A stretch of 50,412 nt of DNA, taken from NCBI GenBank assembly GCA_019090615.1, contig JAHRVQ010000089.1, forward strand, positions 1 through 50,412, written 5' to 3'. Source of the DNA: Pseudomonadales bacterium. Its GTDB lineage: Bacteria; Pseudomonadota; Gammaproteobacteria; Pseudomonadales; Azotimanducaceae. The notes under the pieces are model-generated. The model did no database searches. It was given only the letters and a program-made list of their open reading frames with translations, and was not told the DNA's origin. Each line of letters starts with the position of its first letter. Position 1 is the first letter of the stretch. Position numbers and translations under genes: made by a program. Below are positions 27,834 through 37,336 of this stretch, piece after piece.

Positions 27834-28452
27834 GACTGCCTCCATCCCACCGCCCAAAAGCTTCAAGTATCGACAAACCTTTTTTGCCACTTTTTTCTAA
27901 ATGAAATTGGGTTGCAAATAAATTGTCTTTAGCCAGAATAGAACAAAACTCAATATTATAATCCGTCATACCGATTATTGTTTCGGCATCAGTGGGGCGG
28001 ACGTAATAAGCATGAACAAAATAAAATTCATCGCCTGAACTTACCTCCTGTAGCAAAGGGTGACTTTGCTGAATTTCCACAGAATTCCAACCCATATGCG
28101 GCACTTTAAAATGCCTGTCGGCAAAATCAAACCGCTCTACCACACCACGAATCAGGGCCAGGCAATCTTTGTTACCCTCTTCTGTATACTCAAGTACAAT
28201 CTGACAACCGAGGCAAATGCCTAAAACCGGCTTGCCGGTCTGATGAAATTCCAATAATGCATCAAACAACCCTCGCTGGTGTAAAGTATCCACTGCACTG
28301 ACTGCCGAACCGACGCCTGGGAAAATCACCTTATCAGCAGCCAGCACCTCTGCTGGGTCAGCAGAAATAAACGCTTCAAGGCCAACCTCCTGGCAGGCCC
28401 GCTGGACGCTGCGTAAATTCCCAGCAGCATAATCAACTATCGCTATTCGCAT
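27823..28452 (-). CDS. hisH: Imidazole glycerol phosphate synthase glutaminase subunit
   Basis: Class I glutamine amidotransferase delivering ammonia to HisF. Nucleophile C80 in GICLGCQ, with H184 and E186 completing the triad. The usual FHPEKS is FHLEKS here and GICLGMQ is GICLGCQ. VPHMGWN and EFYFVHAYY are HisH landmarks. Start ATG at 28452 ([12 protein letters not shown]) matches the family; the frame runs to 28530 but that part lies in a 7-bp repeat. 209 residues. First gene of a minus-strand group and divergent from the GntR-PurM fusion gene. Confidence 0.9.
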   Translation of the reverse strand: MRIAIVDYAAGNLRSVQRACQEVGLEAFISADPAEVLAADKVIFPGVGSAVSAVDTLHQRGLFDALLEFHQTGKPVLGICLGCQIVLEYTEEGNKDCLALIRGVVERFDFADRHFKVPHMGWNSVEIQQSHPLLQEVSSGDEFYFVHAYYVRPTDAETIIGMTDYNIEFCSILAKDNLFATQFHLEKSGKKGLSILEAFGRWDGGSHVK

Positions 28453-28509
28453 GCAAAACAAACCTATTGAGGAAAAATCTCGGAGTCGAATTATACCGAT
28501 GTAACCAGC

Positions 28510-28544
28510 CATTCGCCATTCGCCATTCACCCATCACCCATCGC
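28510..28544. repeat. 7-bp tandem repeat upstream of hisH
   Basis: Five 7-base units: cattcgc, cattcgc, cattcac, ccatcac, ccatcgc. It lies in the leader or promoter region of hisH, between its start and the candidate operator. Copy-number slippage could alter spacing. Confidence 0.7.
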
Positions 28545-28591
28545 CTCTGATCCAATCCAGATGATTATTAATAGGAAACTCGAATCGACCC

Positions 28592-28613
28592 CTGTATCAT
28601 TGCATTGATACAG
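28592..28613. promoter_or_regulatory. Candidate operator between hisH and gntR-purM
   Basis: CTGTATCA (28592-28599), spacer TTGCAT, TGATACAG (28606-28613): perfect 8-bp arms. It ends 18 bases before the start codon of the GntR-PurM gene and 140 bases upstream of hisH, so bound protein would sit over the promoter of the former. GntR/YtrA-type regulators bind palindromes of this size and usually control their own gene. Confidence 0.6.
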
Positions 28614-28631
28614 AATCACGAATAGCAAATT

Positions 28632-30032
28632 ATGCAACTCAAACTAGACCCCAGCCTTTCTACACCGGTATTCCAGCAAATCATTGACCAATTACACTTC
28701 TCCATCAATACCGGAGAATTATTACCTGGGTTTAAGCTACCCAGCATTCGTCAAATTGCCCAGGAAAACGATGTGGCCGCTAATACGGTGGCTAAAGCGC
28801 TGCGCCAACTGGAATTCCGTGGTGTAATCAGCGCCAAAGCCCGCTCAGGTTTTGAGGTAACTGGGGAGAATAAAAGTCGTTACCAGGCACGCGGCGTAAG
28901 CTCAGATAAGGCAGAAGTACATAACGTCGTTGATCAACTTGACGCCGGCATTATTCCCGGCGCCTTCTGTAAAATAACCGAAGACTTTCTTAGTGGCGAT
29001 CCAGAAAAGTGCAATATAATTCACGCTGATGGTAGCGGTACAAAATCCATCATTGCCTACCTGCAATACAAGGAAACCGGTGACCCCAGCGTCTTCCAGG
29101 GCATCGCCCAGGACAGCATAGTCATGAACCTGGATGACCTGCTTTGCGTTGGTATTAATGGCAGAATTCTTATTTCTAATACAATTAATCGCAACGCGCT
29201 TAATTGTCCCGGCGAGGTGATTGCAGCGCTAATTGAAGGTACCGAAATTTTTCTTGCGCAATTACGCGACCAGGGAGTCAATATCTATTCCGGCGGCGGC
29301 GAAACTGCCGACGTAGGCGACCTGACAGGCACAATCGTCGTTGACTCCTGTGCCGTAGCTATCATGAAAAAGAATGAGCTTATCGCCAATAACATTCACT
29401 CAGACCTTGCCATCATTGGCTTATCATCAATTGGCCAGGCAAGTTATGAAGCCGTCAACAACAGCGGCATTGGCAGCAACGGTTTAACAAGCGCTCGGCA
29501 TGATATGTTATGCCGCTATTATGCCGACAAGTATCCAGAAACCTTCGATAGCAATATCGATCAAGATATTGTCTATTGCGGCCCCTACCGACTGGAGGAT
29601 AAATTACCTGAATCCAGCTTTAGTGTGGGTGAAGCCATATTGAGTCCGACACGCAGTTACGCGCCCCTCATCAACCGAGCATTATCCGAACTCGGCAGTG
29701 AAATAAAAGGCCTGGTACATTGTTCTGGCGGCGGTCAAACCAAGTGTATTAAGTTTGGTCATAGCGTACATTTTGTAAAAGATAACCTGTTCCCTACTCC
29801 ACCATTATTTAATGCCATTCAGGCAGCCTCAGCAACAAGTTGGCAGGAAATGTATAAGGTTTTTAATATGGGCCACAGAATGGAAGTTTATGTACCACAT
29901 AATCGTGCCCAGGAAGTCATCGATATTGCTCGAGAATATCAAATTGAGGCGCAACAGATTGGATATACAGAAGCAGCCGAGAAAAATCACCTCACCTTAA
30001 CCGGTCCTGACGGTCAGCACTTTAGTTATTAA
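28632..30032 (+). CDS. GntR (YtrA-type) DNA-binding domain fused to PurM (AIR synthase)
   Basis: Residues 1-77 are a GntR winged helix: [46 protein letters not shown] and a wing ending GFEVT. From residue 84 ([16 protein letters not shown]) to 466 the protein is a full AIR synthase: HADGSGTKS (131-139), [10 protein letters not shown] (165-174), GGETADVGD (222-230), [11 protein letters not shown] (281-291), HCSGGGQTK (363-371), [11 protein letters not shown] and [14 protein letters not shown] (408-420). Those variants match Bacteroidetes-type PurM, not the usual proteobacterial one. PurM converts FGAM plus ATP to AIR in purine synthesis. Motifs look intact, so it may be active, or may sense FGAM, AIR or ATP. 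No good Shine-Dalgarno before the ATG. Divergent from hisH-hisF across a palindrome. Confidence 0.88.
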   Translation: MQLKLDPSLSTPVFQQIIDQLHFSINTGELLPGFKLPSIRQIAQENDVAANTVAKALRQLEFRGVISAKARSGFEVTGENKSRYQARGVSSDKAEVHNVVDQLDAGIIPGAFCKITEDFLSGDPEKCNIIHADGSGTKSIIAYLQYKETGDPSVFQGIAQDSIVMNLDDLLCVGINGRILISNTINRNALNCPGEVIAALIEGTEIFLAQLRDQGVNIYSGGGETADVGDLTGTIVVDSCAVAIMKKNELIANNIHSDLAIIGLSSIGQASYEAVNNSGIGSNGLTSARHDMLCRYYADKYPETFDSNIDQDIVYCGPYRLEDKLPESSFSVGEAILSPTRSYAPLINRALSELGSEIKGLVHCSGGGQTKCIKFGHSVHFVKDNLFPTPPLFNAIQAASATSWQEMYKVFNMGHRMEVYVPHNRAQEVIDIAREYQIEAQQIGYTEAAEKNHLTLTGPDGQHFSY

Positions 30033-30149
30033 CATTTAATGCGGCCAATTATCTGCAAGGTTGGCCAAATTTGCCCAACAAAGCACTTCATAAAGCGGCA
30101 AAATGTATTATCCTTTTAGTCTGAATATTTGTGTTGAATGGATACATAC

Positions 30150-31415
30150 ATGGCATATGACAACAAGAAGAACTTTGAAGATTGCCTACAGGTACTGGTC
30201 GACAAGGAAGGCTCGGACCTGTATTACAGCACTGGCGCACCACCTAGCGCCAAATTTTTCGGCACGCTCAACCAGATCACCGACCGCCCCATGCAACCGG
30301 GTGAAGTTCTAGAAATTGCCAACCTCATCATGAACGAGGAACAACGCAGCACTTTTGATGCCTGCCATGAAATGAACCTCGCAATGTCGCGACCGAAACT
30401 GGGTCGCTTCAGGGTCAATATTTTCCAACAAAGAAACGAAGCTGCAATCGTCATTCGCCGGCTCGGCGACACCTTACCTAACTATAAAGAGCTTGGCTTA
30501 CCCAGCGTGCTGCCAAAGCTCATCATGTCCAAGCTCGGTCTGATCCTGTTCGTCGGCGGCACCGGTTCTGGCAAGTCAACCTCGTTAGCCGCCCTGATCG
30601 ACTACCGCAATCAAAAATCAAAAGGGCATATAATTACCATTGAAGACCCCGTTGAATTCACCCATCCGCATAAAGGTTGTATCGTTAATCAAAGAGAAGT
30701 CGGCACAGATACTGATTCCTGGGAAGATGCCCTGGCAAATACCCTACGGCAGGCACCAGATGTCATCCTGATCGGAGAAATACGCCACAAAGAAACCATG
30801 GAACACGCGTTAGCATTTGCCGAAACCGGCCACCTATGCCTTTCTACGCTGCATGCCAACAATGCCAATCAGGCAATGGATAGAATAATCAACTTTTTCC
30901 CCGAAGAACGCCACCCGCAATTATTGGCCGACCTTGGCCTCAACATGCGCGCCATAATATCCCAGCGACTGGTAAAAACAGTCGATGGTAAGCGAGCAGC
31001 GGCCATCGAAATCCTGCTCGGTACGCCACGCGCCGCCGACCTGATAGCAAAAGGCGATGTAGGCTCACTGAAAGAGTTGATGGAAAAATCAGGCGAGCAA
31101 GGCATGCAAACTTTTGACATGGCACTATTCAAATTATACAAACAGGGCAAAATATCACTTGATGAAGCACTCAAAAATGCCGACTCAAAAAACAACCTGC
31201 GGTTAAAAATAACCCTCGACAATAACCCCCACGCCAAACAAAAAAATACCGCCAAATCTGCCCCAGCTGCCAAAGCCACGAAACAGACAGCCGATGGCAA
31301 ATCAAAACCCGAAGCAGAAAAACCGCAACAAGCTCCGAAACCATTGGGCGGATTATCCCTTACCCCTATTGAAGAAGACAAGCAAGATGACGCGAATGCC
31401 GATGACGCCATTTGA
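30150..31415 (+). CDS. pilU: Type IV pilus retraction ATPase PilU
   Basis: Hexameric secretion ATPase acting with PilT in pilus retraction. Landmarks: GSDLYYSTGAPPSAKFFG at the N-terminus, Walker A GGTGSGKST, Asp box ITIEDPVEF, Walker B APDVILIGEIR and the His box ETGHLCLSTLHANNA. Sequence is closer to PilU than PilT (KELMEKSGEQGMQTFDMAL). A tail of about 60 residues rich in K, A, P and then D/E follows the usual end and is not part of the standard protein. GGAT six bases before the ATG at 30150 favours it over the ATG at 30138. No pilT is adjacent in this window. Confidence 0.92.
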   Translation: MAYDNKKNFEDCLQVLVDKEGSDLYYSTGAPPSAKFFGTLNQITDRPMQPGEVLEIANLIMNEEQRSTFDACHEMNLAMSRPKLGRFRVNIFQQRNEAAIVIRRLGDTLPNYKELGLPSVLPKLIMSKLGLILFVGGTGSGKSTSLAALIDYRNQKSKGHIITIEDPVEFTHPHKGCIVNQREVGTDTDSWEDALANTLRQAPDVILIGEIRHKETMEHALAFAETGHLCLSTLHANNANQAMDRIINFFPEERHPQLLADLGLNMRAIISQRLVKTVDGKRAAAIEILLGTPRAADLIAKGDVGSLKELMEKSGEQGMQTFDMALFKLYKQGKISLDEALKNADSKNNLRLKITLDNNPHAKQKNTAKSAPAAKATKQTADGKSKPEAEKPQQAPKPLGGLSLTPIEEDKQDDANADDAI

Positions 31416-31495
31416 TGGCAGCTGGCAAGCATCGCCCCGCTGATTATGGCAAACCTGAGCGCAAACGCCTCGTATCTGGAGACGGCAAAGAAATA

Positions 31496-32377
31496 TCAGG
31501 GCTCGGAGCTTTTAGTCAAACCCTGACGGTTTGATAATTTATCGTCTATAGACTGGTAAAATGTTTTTACTATGGGCAATGAATGAGTGGATTTACGGGC
31601 GACAAATCTAACCGGCCGACTGAGCCCCTCAGCACTTAAGTTAATCAACAAATGGGCCGGGACATTAAGTGTCACAGCAACCCCTATCGGCACCAGGCCA
31701 TGCCCAAAACCAGCGATTGCCATTTGTGCAACACCAAAGAAAGACCCCAGCGATACCGCTCTATGTATATTTAGTCGCCTCGCTTCATCTTTAAACGAAC
31801 GCCATGCACCCGAATTATCTTCTATAGATATTACCTGTAAATCGTCACTTTTATTCCATTTAAGCGGAATAAGGCCAGACGGTACAATGACCATCGGCTC
31901 ATGAAAAAGCATCTTCGATAATAGATCCGTATCCAGCGAATCCAGACCGGTGCATATGCCGGCAATAAAATCTCCTGAGCGAACCCGGTCCAGTACTACC
32001 GGTGTGCGATGCGCATGAAATACAAAATTTACATCCTGCATTTCCTGTTGTACCTGGACGAAAACCTTTGGCCCCCAGGAGGACAGAATAGCTTCAGATA
32101 CGCCGATAACAAGTTCGCCCTTGCTAATACTCTCTTCATCAACAAAAAGATCACGCAGTTCCGTAAGGATAGGTGAAACTTTATCAACCAGCTTCTGTCC
32201 ATGCTGGGTTAATTCTACTCGACGACCCTTTTTTTGAATTAGCGCTTTGCCATAGTAGTTTTCCAGAACAGCAATTCGTTTACTCACCGCCGACTGAGAG
32301 ATTCTGAGTCGGGTACTGGTTTCCAGCATGGTACCCGCACGAGAAAAAACCAATAAGGTCTCAAGATTTTCAATCAT
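31496..32377 (-). CDS. LysR family transcriptional regulator
   Basis: 293 residues; N-terminal winged helix (about 1-60) with RISQSAVSKRIAVLE as recognition helix, and a periplasmic-binding-like effector domain starting GELVIGVSEA (about residue 90). It lies 57 bases downstream of the giant carboxylase gene on the same strand, so it may be co-transcribed with it and may control it; that is inference. Convergent with pilU with no clear terminator between. Confidence 0.9.
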   Translation of the reverse strand: MIENLETLLVFSRAGTMLETSTRLRISQSAVSKRIAVLENYYGKALIQKKGRRVELTQHGQKLVDKVSPILTELRDLFVDEESISKGELVIGVSEAILSSWGPKVFVQVQQEMQDVNFVFHAHRTPVVLDRVRSGDFIAGICTGLDSLDTDLLSKMLFHEPMVIVPSGLIPLKWNKSDDLQVISIEDNSGAWRSFKDEARRLNIHRAVSLGSFFGVAQMAIAGFGHGLVPIGVAVTLNVPAHLLINLSAEGLSRPVRFVARKSTHSLPIVKTFYQSIDDKLSNRQGLTKSSEP

Positions 32378-32434
32378 AGATGCATTCCAACAGGTGCCGT
32401 CTATATCTTCAAAAGCTGCATCAGCCGCTGGACT

Positions 32435-35400
32435 TCAGCTCACCTGTTCTTCTAACGATTTTATAACAAATAACAGATCCCCTTCATTAACCTGCTGCCC
32501 ACCCGTAATATTGATCCGCATAATGCGATATTTGTTTTGTGACGAATACAATTCACCGGTTTCATTGGCAAAAGTTGCCAGGTTCACAGGGGTAAACATT
32601 TTCATCGCCTCCAGCTGGCATAATGTATCTTCTGTAGAAACAATATCACCAACGTTCACATATTCAGGCTCTGAAGGCGAAGGCGTTCGATAAAATACAC
32701 CCGTAGAAGGAGACAGCACTTTAATTTCGTCACTGCCTTCAATCTTTAACATTTCCAGGTCCAATACTGTTGCATCCATACCAGAGGCTGTTTCAATCTC
32801 TGCTATCAATGCATTAACATCTGTCCGAGCTAAAAATTGGGGCAAAAAACCAGTGTCATAGACACCTTGCTGATACTGCTCATCAACAAGAATTCTCTTT
32901 ATCAAACTGATATTAGTGCAGATACCGTGAATAGTAACCCGCTCGAGATAAGCCAGCATTTTCTTCGATGTTTCTATTCGATTTTCACCATGGCAAATAA
33001 TTTGCACGATCAAACTATCATAAAAAGGACAGACAACCTTGCCTTCGCCCGCCATAGATATCAATTTAATACCTTCTTCATCAGGGAAATCATATTTAGT
33101 GATTTCCCCAGGCGTGGGCACAAAGGAAATTTTCCCTTCTGCATCTAAAATGGCCTTTTCAGCGTTAACTCGCACTTCCAATGCATAGCCATTAGCCTCA
33201 GGCTGAATATCAGCAATGGATTCCCCACTAGCAATTTGAAATTGTTGTTTAACGATATCAATGCCAGTCACAGCTTCAGTTACTGGGTGTTCAACCTGTA
33301 ACCGAGTATTCATTTCCATAAAATAAACTGCATCACTTGGAATATCATAAATAAATTCCACCGTACCTGCGCCAATATAGTCAACCGCATCTGCAATTTT
33401 ACCTGCATACTGGTATACCAGCTGCTCCAGGTTCTCAGGCAACATGGTGGATAAGGATTCTTCCATTAGCTTCTGATTATTCCTTTGCACACTACAGTCG
33501 CGCAATCCCACAACTCGTGTATTGCCAAAGGTATCTCGTAGCACCTGCGCCTCAATATGCCTCATTGAAGTAACAAACTTTTCAATATAAACATCGCCAT
33601 TACCAAAAGCAGCCCTGGCTTCTACACTAACCCGCTGGAACAGACCGTGAATTTCTTCGGCCTTTTGCACTACCTGGATGCCCTTACCACCACCACCATG
33701 CACCGCTTTGAGTAGTACCGGATATACGATTTGCTCGGATACTTCTGCAGCTTTGGCAGAGGTATTAACAATGCCGTAACTGCCTGGCACTACCGGCACA
33801 TCGATACCCATTGTAGTACTGATCGCATTGGACTTATTGCCCATAGTTTCCATACTCATAACTGATGGGCCAATAAAATTAAACCCACGCTGACGAACAA
33901 TTTTCGCAAAATTTGAATCTTCTGATAAAAACCCGATTCCTGGGTGCAATGAATCAACCTGCTCAGCCGCCGCAATACTTAGCACACTCAAGGCATTCAG
34001 ATAGCTCTCATCGGAAGTATTACCACCAATACAAACTAATGAATGTTTCGGGTCGTCGCGGACCATATCTGCCGGCACCGAGTCCATATCCGGGTCGGAT
34101 TGAACCAGCACCACTTCATACCCCAACTCGATCGCTTTACTAACTAGTTTAACCGCAGTACAACCTCGCGCATGAATCAACGTACGTTTAATCGGCCGAA
34201 TCAATTCATTTGAAGCCACTACAGGTGCTGTTAGCATCGGACGTTCGGCAACAAATGTACCAGACATAATACGCTCGACTACATGCTCTATGCTCTCAGT
34301 AGGCAAAGGAATAGCCGGATCAACGCCACGCAGCTGAGCATCCAGGTCTTCTGCAAAAGGATGTTTAACCAGGCCACGCATTGAACCAGGGGTTAAGGAC
34401 AGATAATTACTCAGCAAACAGGTAAAAGGCAAATTGGACTCAATCACTGTTTGCCCTGCAAAAGGCATACTAGTACCAGTAAAATAATAACTCTGCGCTA
34501 ACGGATGAGTAACGAAACTTGCCTGAGCGCCGCCGGTACAATCACCAAAACCAAACATAATAATAGGCAAATCGTTATCCCGAATAAAACGCGTGATACG
34601 ATCATTGACCACCGCCATAGTAAAAAGTGCCGACGCGCCTTCTTTGGTTTGCATACCACCTGACGATATAAAACAGATAACTGGCAGCCGTTGAACCGCA
34701 CATTCCACCAGTAGTTTACAGAACCTGACACAATCCGAGTTATCAATACTGCCCGCCTGAAAAGCCACATTAGGCATTACCAGACCCACTCGATAACGGC
34801 TATTTTCAGTGACAAAATCACCAATACCGGTAACCAGGCCATGCGGTCTAACATTGTTTTTGAGCGCCGCTTCAATATTAGGCCGAAAGGTTGGAAACGA
34901 TACTGGGTTAGCTGATAGCAGGTCACCGTTAAGCTCTTCAAAATTTTCGACGTATTTATCTCTCAGCGATTCAAAGGTGGTGCGTTTGAGGCGCTTCTCG
35001 CTGGTTAGTACTTCATGAAAAAGCAAATCTCGATAGGCAATTGTTAACCTGTTCCAGAAATCTTTCCTGCGCCCAATCCGAACTGGCTCCACTTTACCCT
35101 CGTATTTTTTCCCGCCTGCTGAAGCCACATAATATTCTGGAAGTAATTTTTCAAAAAAGAAACTGACCACCACAAACAACGTATCAGATTTATCCTTATG
35201 TACGACTCTGATCCACTCCTCAACGGATTTCAAAAAACTGGCGCTTTTAGCGTGCTTAGCCAGATCACTAATCCAGGTTGAAAAGCGGCGTTTCACCTCA
35301 CCTTCGTCAAGATCAGAGAAGTTTTCCTGAGACAATAACTCGCTGATTGAGCGCGCGATCAATTGATCTATAAATGCCATAGAAAGCGTTCGAGATTCGT

Positions 35401-37336
35401 GCGCCTGACGCGCTACAGACACCAGATCAGCAATCAGATTGTCATAAACATAACTGAAAGCAATCAGGTTTTGACACTCAACAACAAAATCCTGGCGTAT
35501 ATCCTCATCAAGTACTACATCTAAAATTGTACGACCCTGATCTGTAATCACCCCTGGATTGTCGGTCTTACGCTCGATATAGGACCAGAGATTATCTTCG
35601 AGTAGGCGGCGATTTAATTTTAGAGATACAGAAGTAGATTCCATTTCCTGTATGAGTTGTTGGGTATATTCAGACATTGCCTGGCTAGCTAACACCTGCG
35701 CATCATATAGATCCACGCTCTCAATAATAATATTGAACTCTGAAGCCAGATGCCCCGCCAAAAAATCTTCGCTCTTTTCAGCAATATACTCTGTACCAAG
35801 TAACTTTTTACCCTCATGACTAAACCGCGCTTTAAGCTGAATGACAAATTCGCTGTCAGTATCCGCCATGGTCCTTAGCAATGCTTTGACATCTTTAACA
35901 TCACTGACCTTGAGTAGATAAGCGTTGATATCCTGCGCGCCAATATGCGCAATCAAAGCCGTTAAATTATCCCTGGAACTTGCCTTCCAGCGATTGTAGA
36001 GGTGCAACCCGGCAACCATACATAATTCTTTTTTTGACGCTGCATAATTTTTGGTTGGCTCGCCGAAGATCAACTGAGCTATTCTTCCCCGCTCATCACC
36101 CACAACGGCTTTCTTATCCGCATAGTTTTTAAAGGCTTTATTAAGCACGTCTTCATATATTATTTTATCTGGATCAAGCAACCAGCCGAGAAATGCTGAA
36201 CGTCTCTCTCTATGGATACGCTGAAATAATTCACCTTCAGGCAATTCACTATTGGCCAGACGACCATACTGAGTTGTGGTGGTACTTTTAATTCGTTTGC
36301 GCAAACCCAGATACCGCAAATAGCGAAAGGCTACGCCAAAAACATTGGGAAACTCAGTCGGGCTAGTGCGAAGTTTTAAAGTGGAGCTTGCGTGCACCAA
36401 CGACAACGTTTCGGAGGGATTCAAGTATCGGTTTATATTTCTTTTATAGTGATCCAAAATATCAGGATGATCACTAACAAACTTCCGGGTGCTTTCCTCA
36501 ATCGACAAAATACTCGAAACTATTGCCTCACGAAGATTATGCACCTTATCATCTTCACCTGGGTCATAGTCTATGACCCCATCAATATTACCCTGTTTAA
36601 ATAATTCATAGGATGAAACACCCACTGATTGAGCGCATTCTTGCCAGGATAGATTATACCGTCTTACTAAATTGGCCAGACCCTTCGGGTGAATGGTGTT
36701 AAATACGCCGGTGCGCAATGATAATAATAAATTCCCAGCCGCCAACGGAATCGCCCCACCAGAATATCCTTGCCCAACCACAATGCCTAAAGTGGGCACA
36801 TCAACATTACAGAGTTCTGCAATAAGCCGAGAAATCGCATGCGCCTGATTATTTGCATTTGCCACTTCATTGCCGTCGGCACCAGGCGTATCCATCATGC
36901 AGATAATCGGCATTGAACGAATGGCAAATTCACTGGCTTTAACGGCTGCTAACTCATGATGTTTAGGCCCCCAGACACCAGAAGAAAAGGCCCTGTCCTG
37001 AGTAATAAAACCAACCATGCGTTTAACACCATCAAACAACATCTCAAGTTCTGCAGCATACAAAGGGCCTTGCTGTTCCTCAGATACAATTTTCGCACCC
37101 AATGACTGGATAATTTCCCGCGCACCCGGTCTCGATGTTTCTTCCCCGGGTGATACTGTTGCGGCAATATATGCGTCAACATCCATACCCCTGAGTCGTT
37201 CTACTTCAATTTCAATTTGCTGATCTGACAACAAACCCTTTATTACTGCAGCAGTTTCTTTTTGCGGGAACAGTGAAAAGTCTTGTGCCAGGCTTTCTGC
37301 CTTTAAATACAGTTGATCTACGGAAGGTTGCCCCAT
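32435..37336 (-). CDS. Single-chain acyl-CoA carboxylase (CT-alpha, CT-beta, BC, BCCP)
   Basis: A 1633-residue biotin enzyme. About 90-280: AccA-like carboxyltransferase (CMMDTPGADG near 149, GQGYSGGAIPL near 190). About 290-830: mostly helical region I do not recognise. About 850-1040: AccD-like carboxyltransferase (FISSGGMQTKEGA near 897, GDCTGGAQASF near 935). About 1070-1510: biotin carboxylase with SLHPGIGFLSE, ATP-grasp HGGGGKGI near 1215 and EMNTRLQVEHPVTEA near 1344. End: biotinyl domain with EAMKM, biotin-lysine K1579. It should carboxylate acetyl-CoA or another acyl-CoA using ATP and bicarbonate. The order is reversed relative to eukaryotic ACC (BC-BCCP-CT). The BC N-terminus reads HARGCTA where ANRGEIA is usual. 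Followed by a LysR gene. Confidence 0.88.
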   Translation of the reverse strand: MGQPSVDQLYLKAESLAQDFSLFPQKETAAVIKGLLSDQQIEIEVERLRGMDVDAYIAATVSPGEETSRPGAREIIQSLGAKIVSEEQQGPLYAAELEMLFDGVKRMVGFITQDRAFSSGVWGPKHHELAAVKASEFAIRSMPIICMMDTPGADGNEVANANNQAHAISRLIAELCNVDVPTLGIVVGQGYSGGAIPLAAGNLLLSLRTGVFNTIHPKGLANLVRRYNLSWQECAQSVGVSSYELFKQGNIDGVIDYDPGEDDKVHNLREAIVSSILSIEESTRKFVSDHPDILDHYKRNINRYLNPSETLSLVHASSTLKLRTSPTEFPNVFGVAFRYLRYLGLRKRIKSTTTTQYGRLANSELPEGELFQRIHRERRSAFLGWLLDPDKIIYEDVLNKAFKNYADKKAVVGDERGRIAQLIFGEPTKNYAASKKELCMVAGLHLYNRWKASSRDNLTALIAHIGAQDINAYLLKVSDVKDVKALLRTMADTDSEFVIQLKARFSHEGKKLLGTEYIAEKSEDFLAGHLASEFNIIIESVDLYDAQVLASQAMSEYTQQLIQEMESTSVSLKLNRRLLEDNLWSYIERKTDNPGVITDQGRTILDVVLDEDIRQDFVVECQNLIAFSYVYDNLIADLVSVARQAHESRTLSMAFIDQLIARSISELLSQENFSDLDEGEVKRRFSTWISDLAKHAKSASFLKSVEEWIRVVHKDKSDTLFVVVSFFFEKLLPEYYVASAGGKKYEGKVEPVRIGRRKDFWNRLTIAYRDLLFHEVLTSEKRLKRTTFESLRDKYVENFEELNGDLLSANPVSFPTFRPNIEAALKNNVRPHGLVTGIGDFVTENSRYRVGLVMPNVAFQAGSIDNSDCVRFCKLLVECAVQRLPVICFISSGGMQTKEGASALFTMAVVNDRITRFIRDNDLPIIMFGFGDCTGGAQASFVTHPLAQSYYFTGTSMPFAGQTVIESNLPFTCLLSNYLSLTPGSMRGLVKHPFAEDLDAQLRGVDPAIPLPTESIEHVVERIMSGTFVAERPMLTAPVVASNELIRPIKRTLIHARGCTAVKLVSKAIELGYEVVLVQSDPDMDSVPADMVRDDPKHSLVCIGGNTSDESYLNALSVLSIAAAEQVDSLHPGIGFLSEDSNFAKIVRQRGFNFIGPSVMSMETMGNKSNAISTTMGIDVPVVPGSYGIVNTSAKAAEVSEQIVYPVLLKAVHGGGGKGIQVVQKAEEIHGLFQRVSVEARAAFGNGDVYIEKFVTSMRHIEAQVLRDTFGNTRVVGLRDCSVQRNNQKLMEESLSTMLPENLEQLVYQYAGKIADAVDYIGAGTVEFIYDIPSDAVYFMEMNTRLQVEHPVTEAVTGIDIVKQQFQIASGESIADIQPEANGYALEVRVNAEKAILDAEGKISFVPTPGEITKYDFPDEEGIKLISMAGEGKVVCPFYDSLIVQIICHGENRIETSKKMLAYLERVTIHGICTNISLIKRILVDEQYQQGVYDTGFLPQFLARTDVNALIAEIETASGMDATVLDLEMLKIEGSDEIKVLSPSTGVFYRTPSPSEPEYVNVGDIVSTEDTLCQLEAMKMFTPVNLATFANETGELYSSQNKYRIMRINITGGQQVNEGDLLFVIKSLEEQVS

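Noticed and set aside
30869-31432. 187-codon minus-strand frame opposite pilU
   Set aside because: Antisense shadow of pilU; serine/alanine-rich composition arises from reading the complementary strand.
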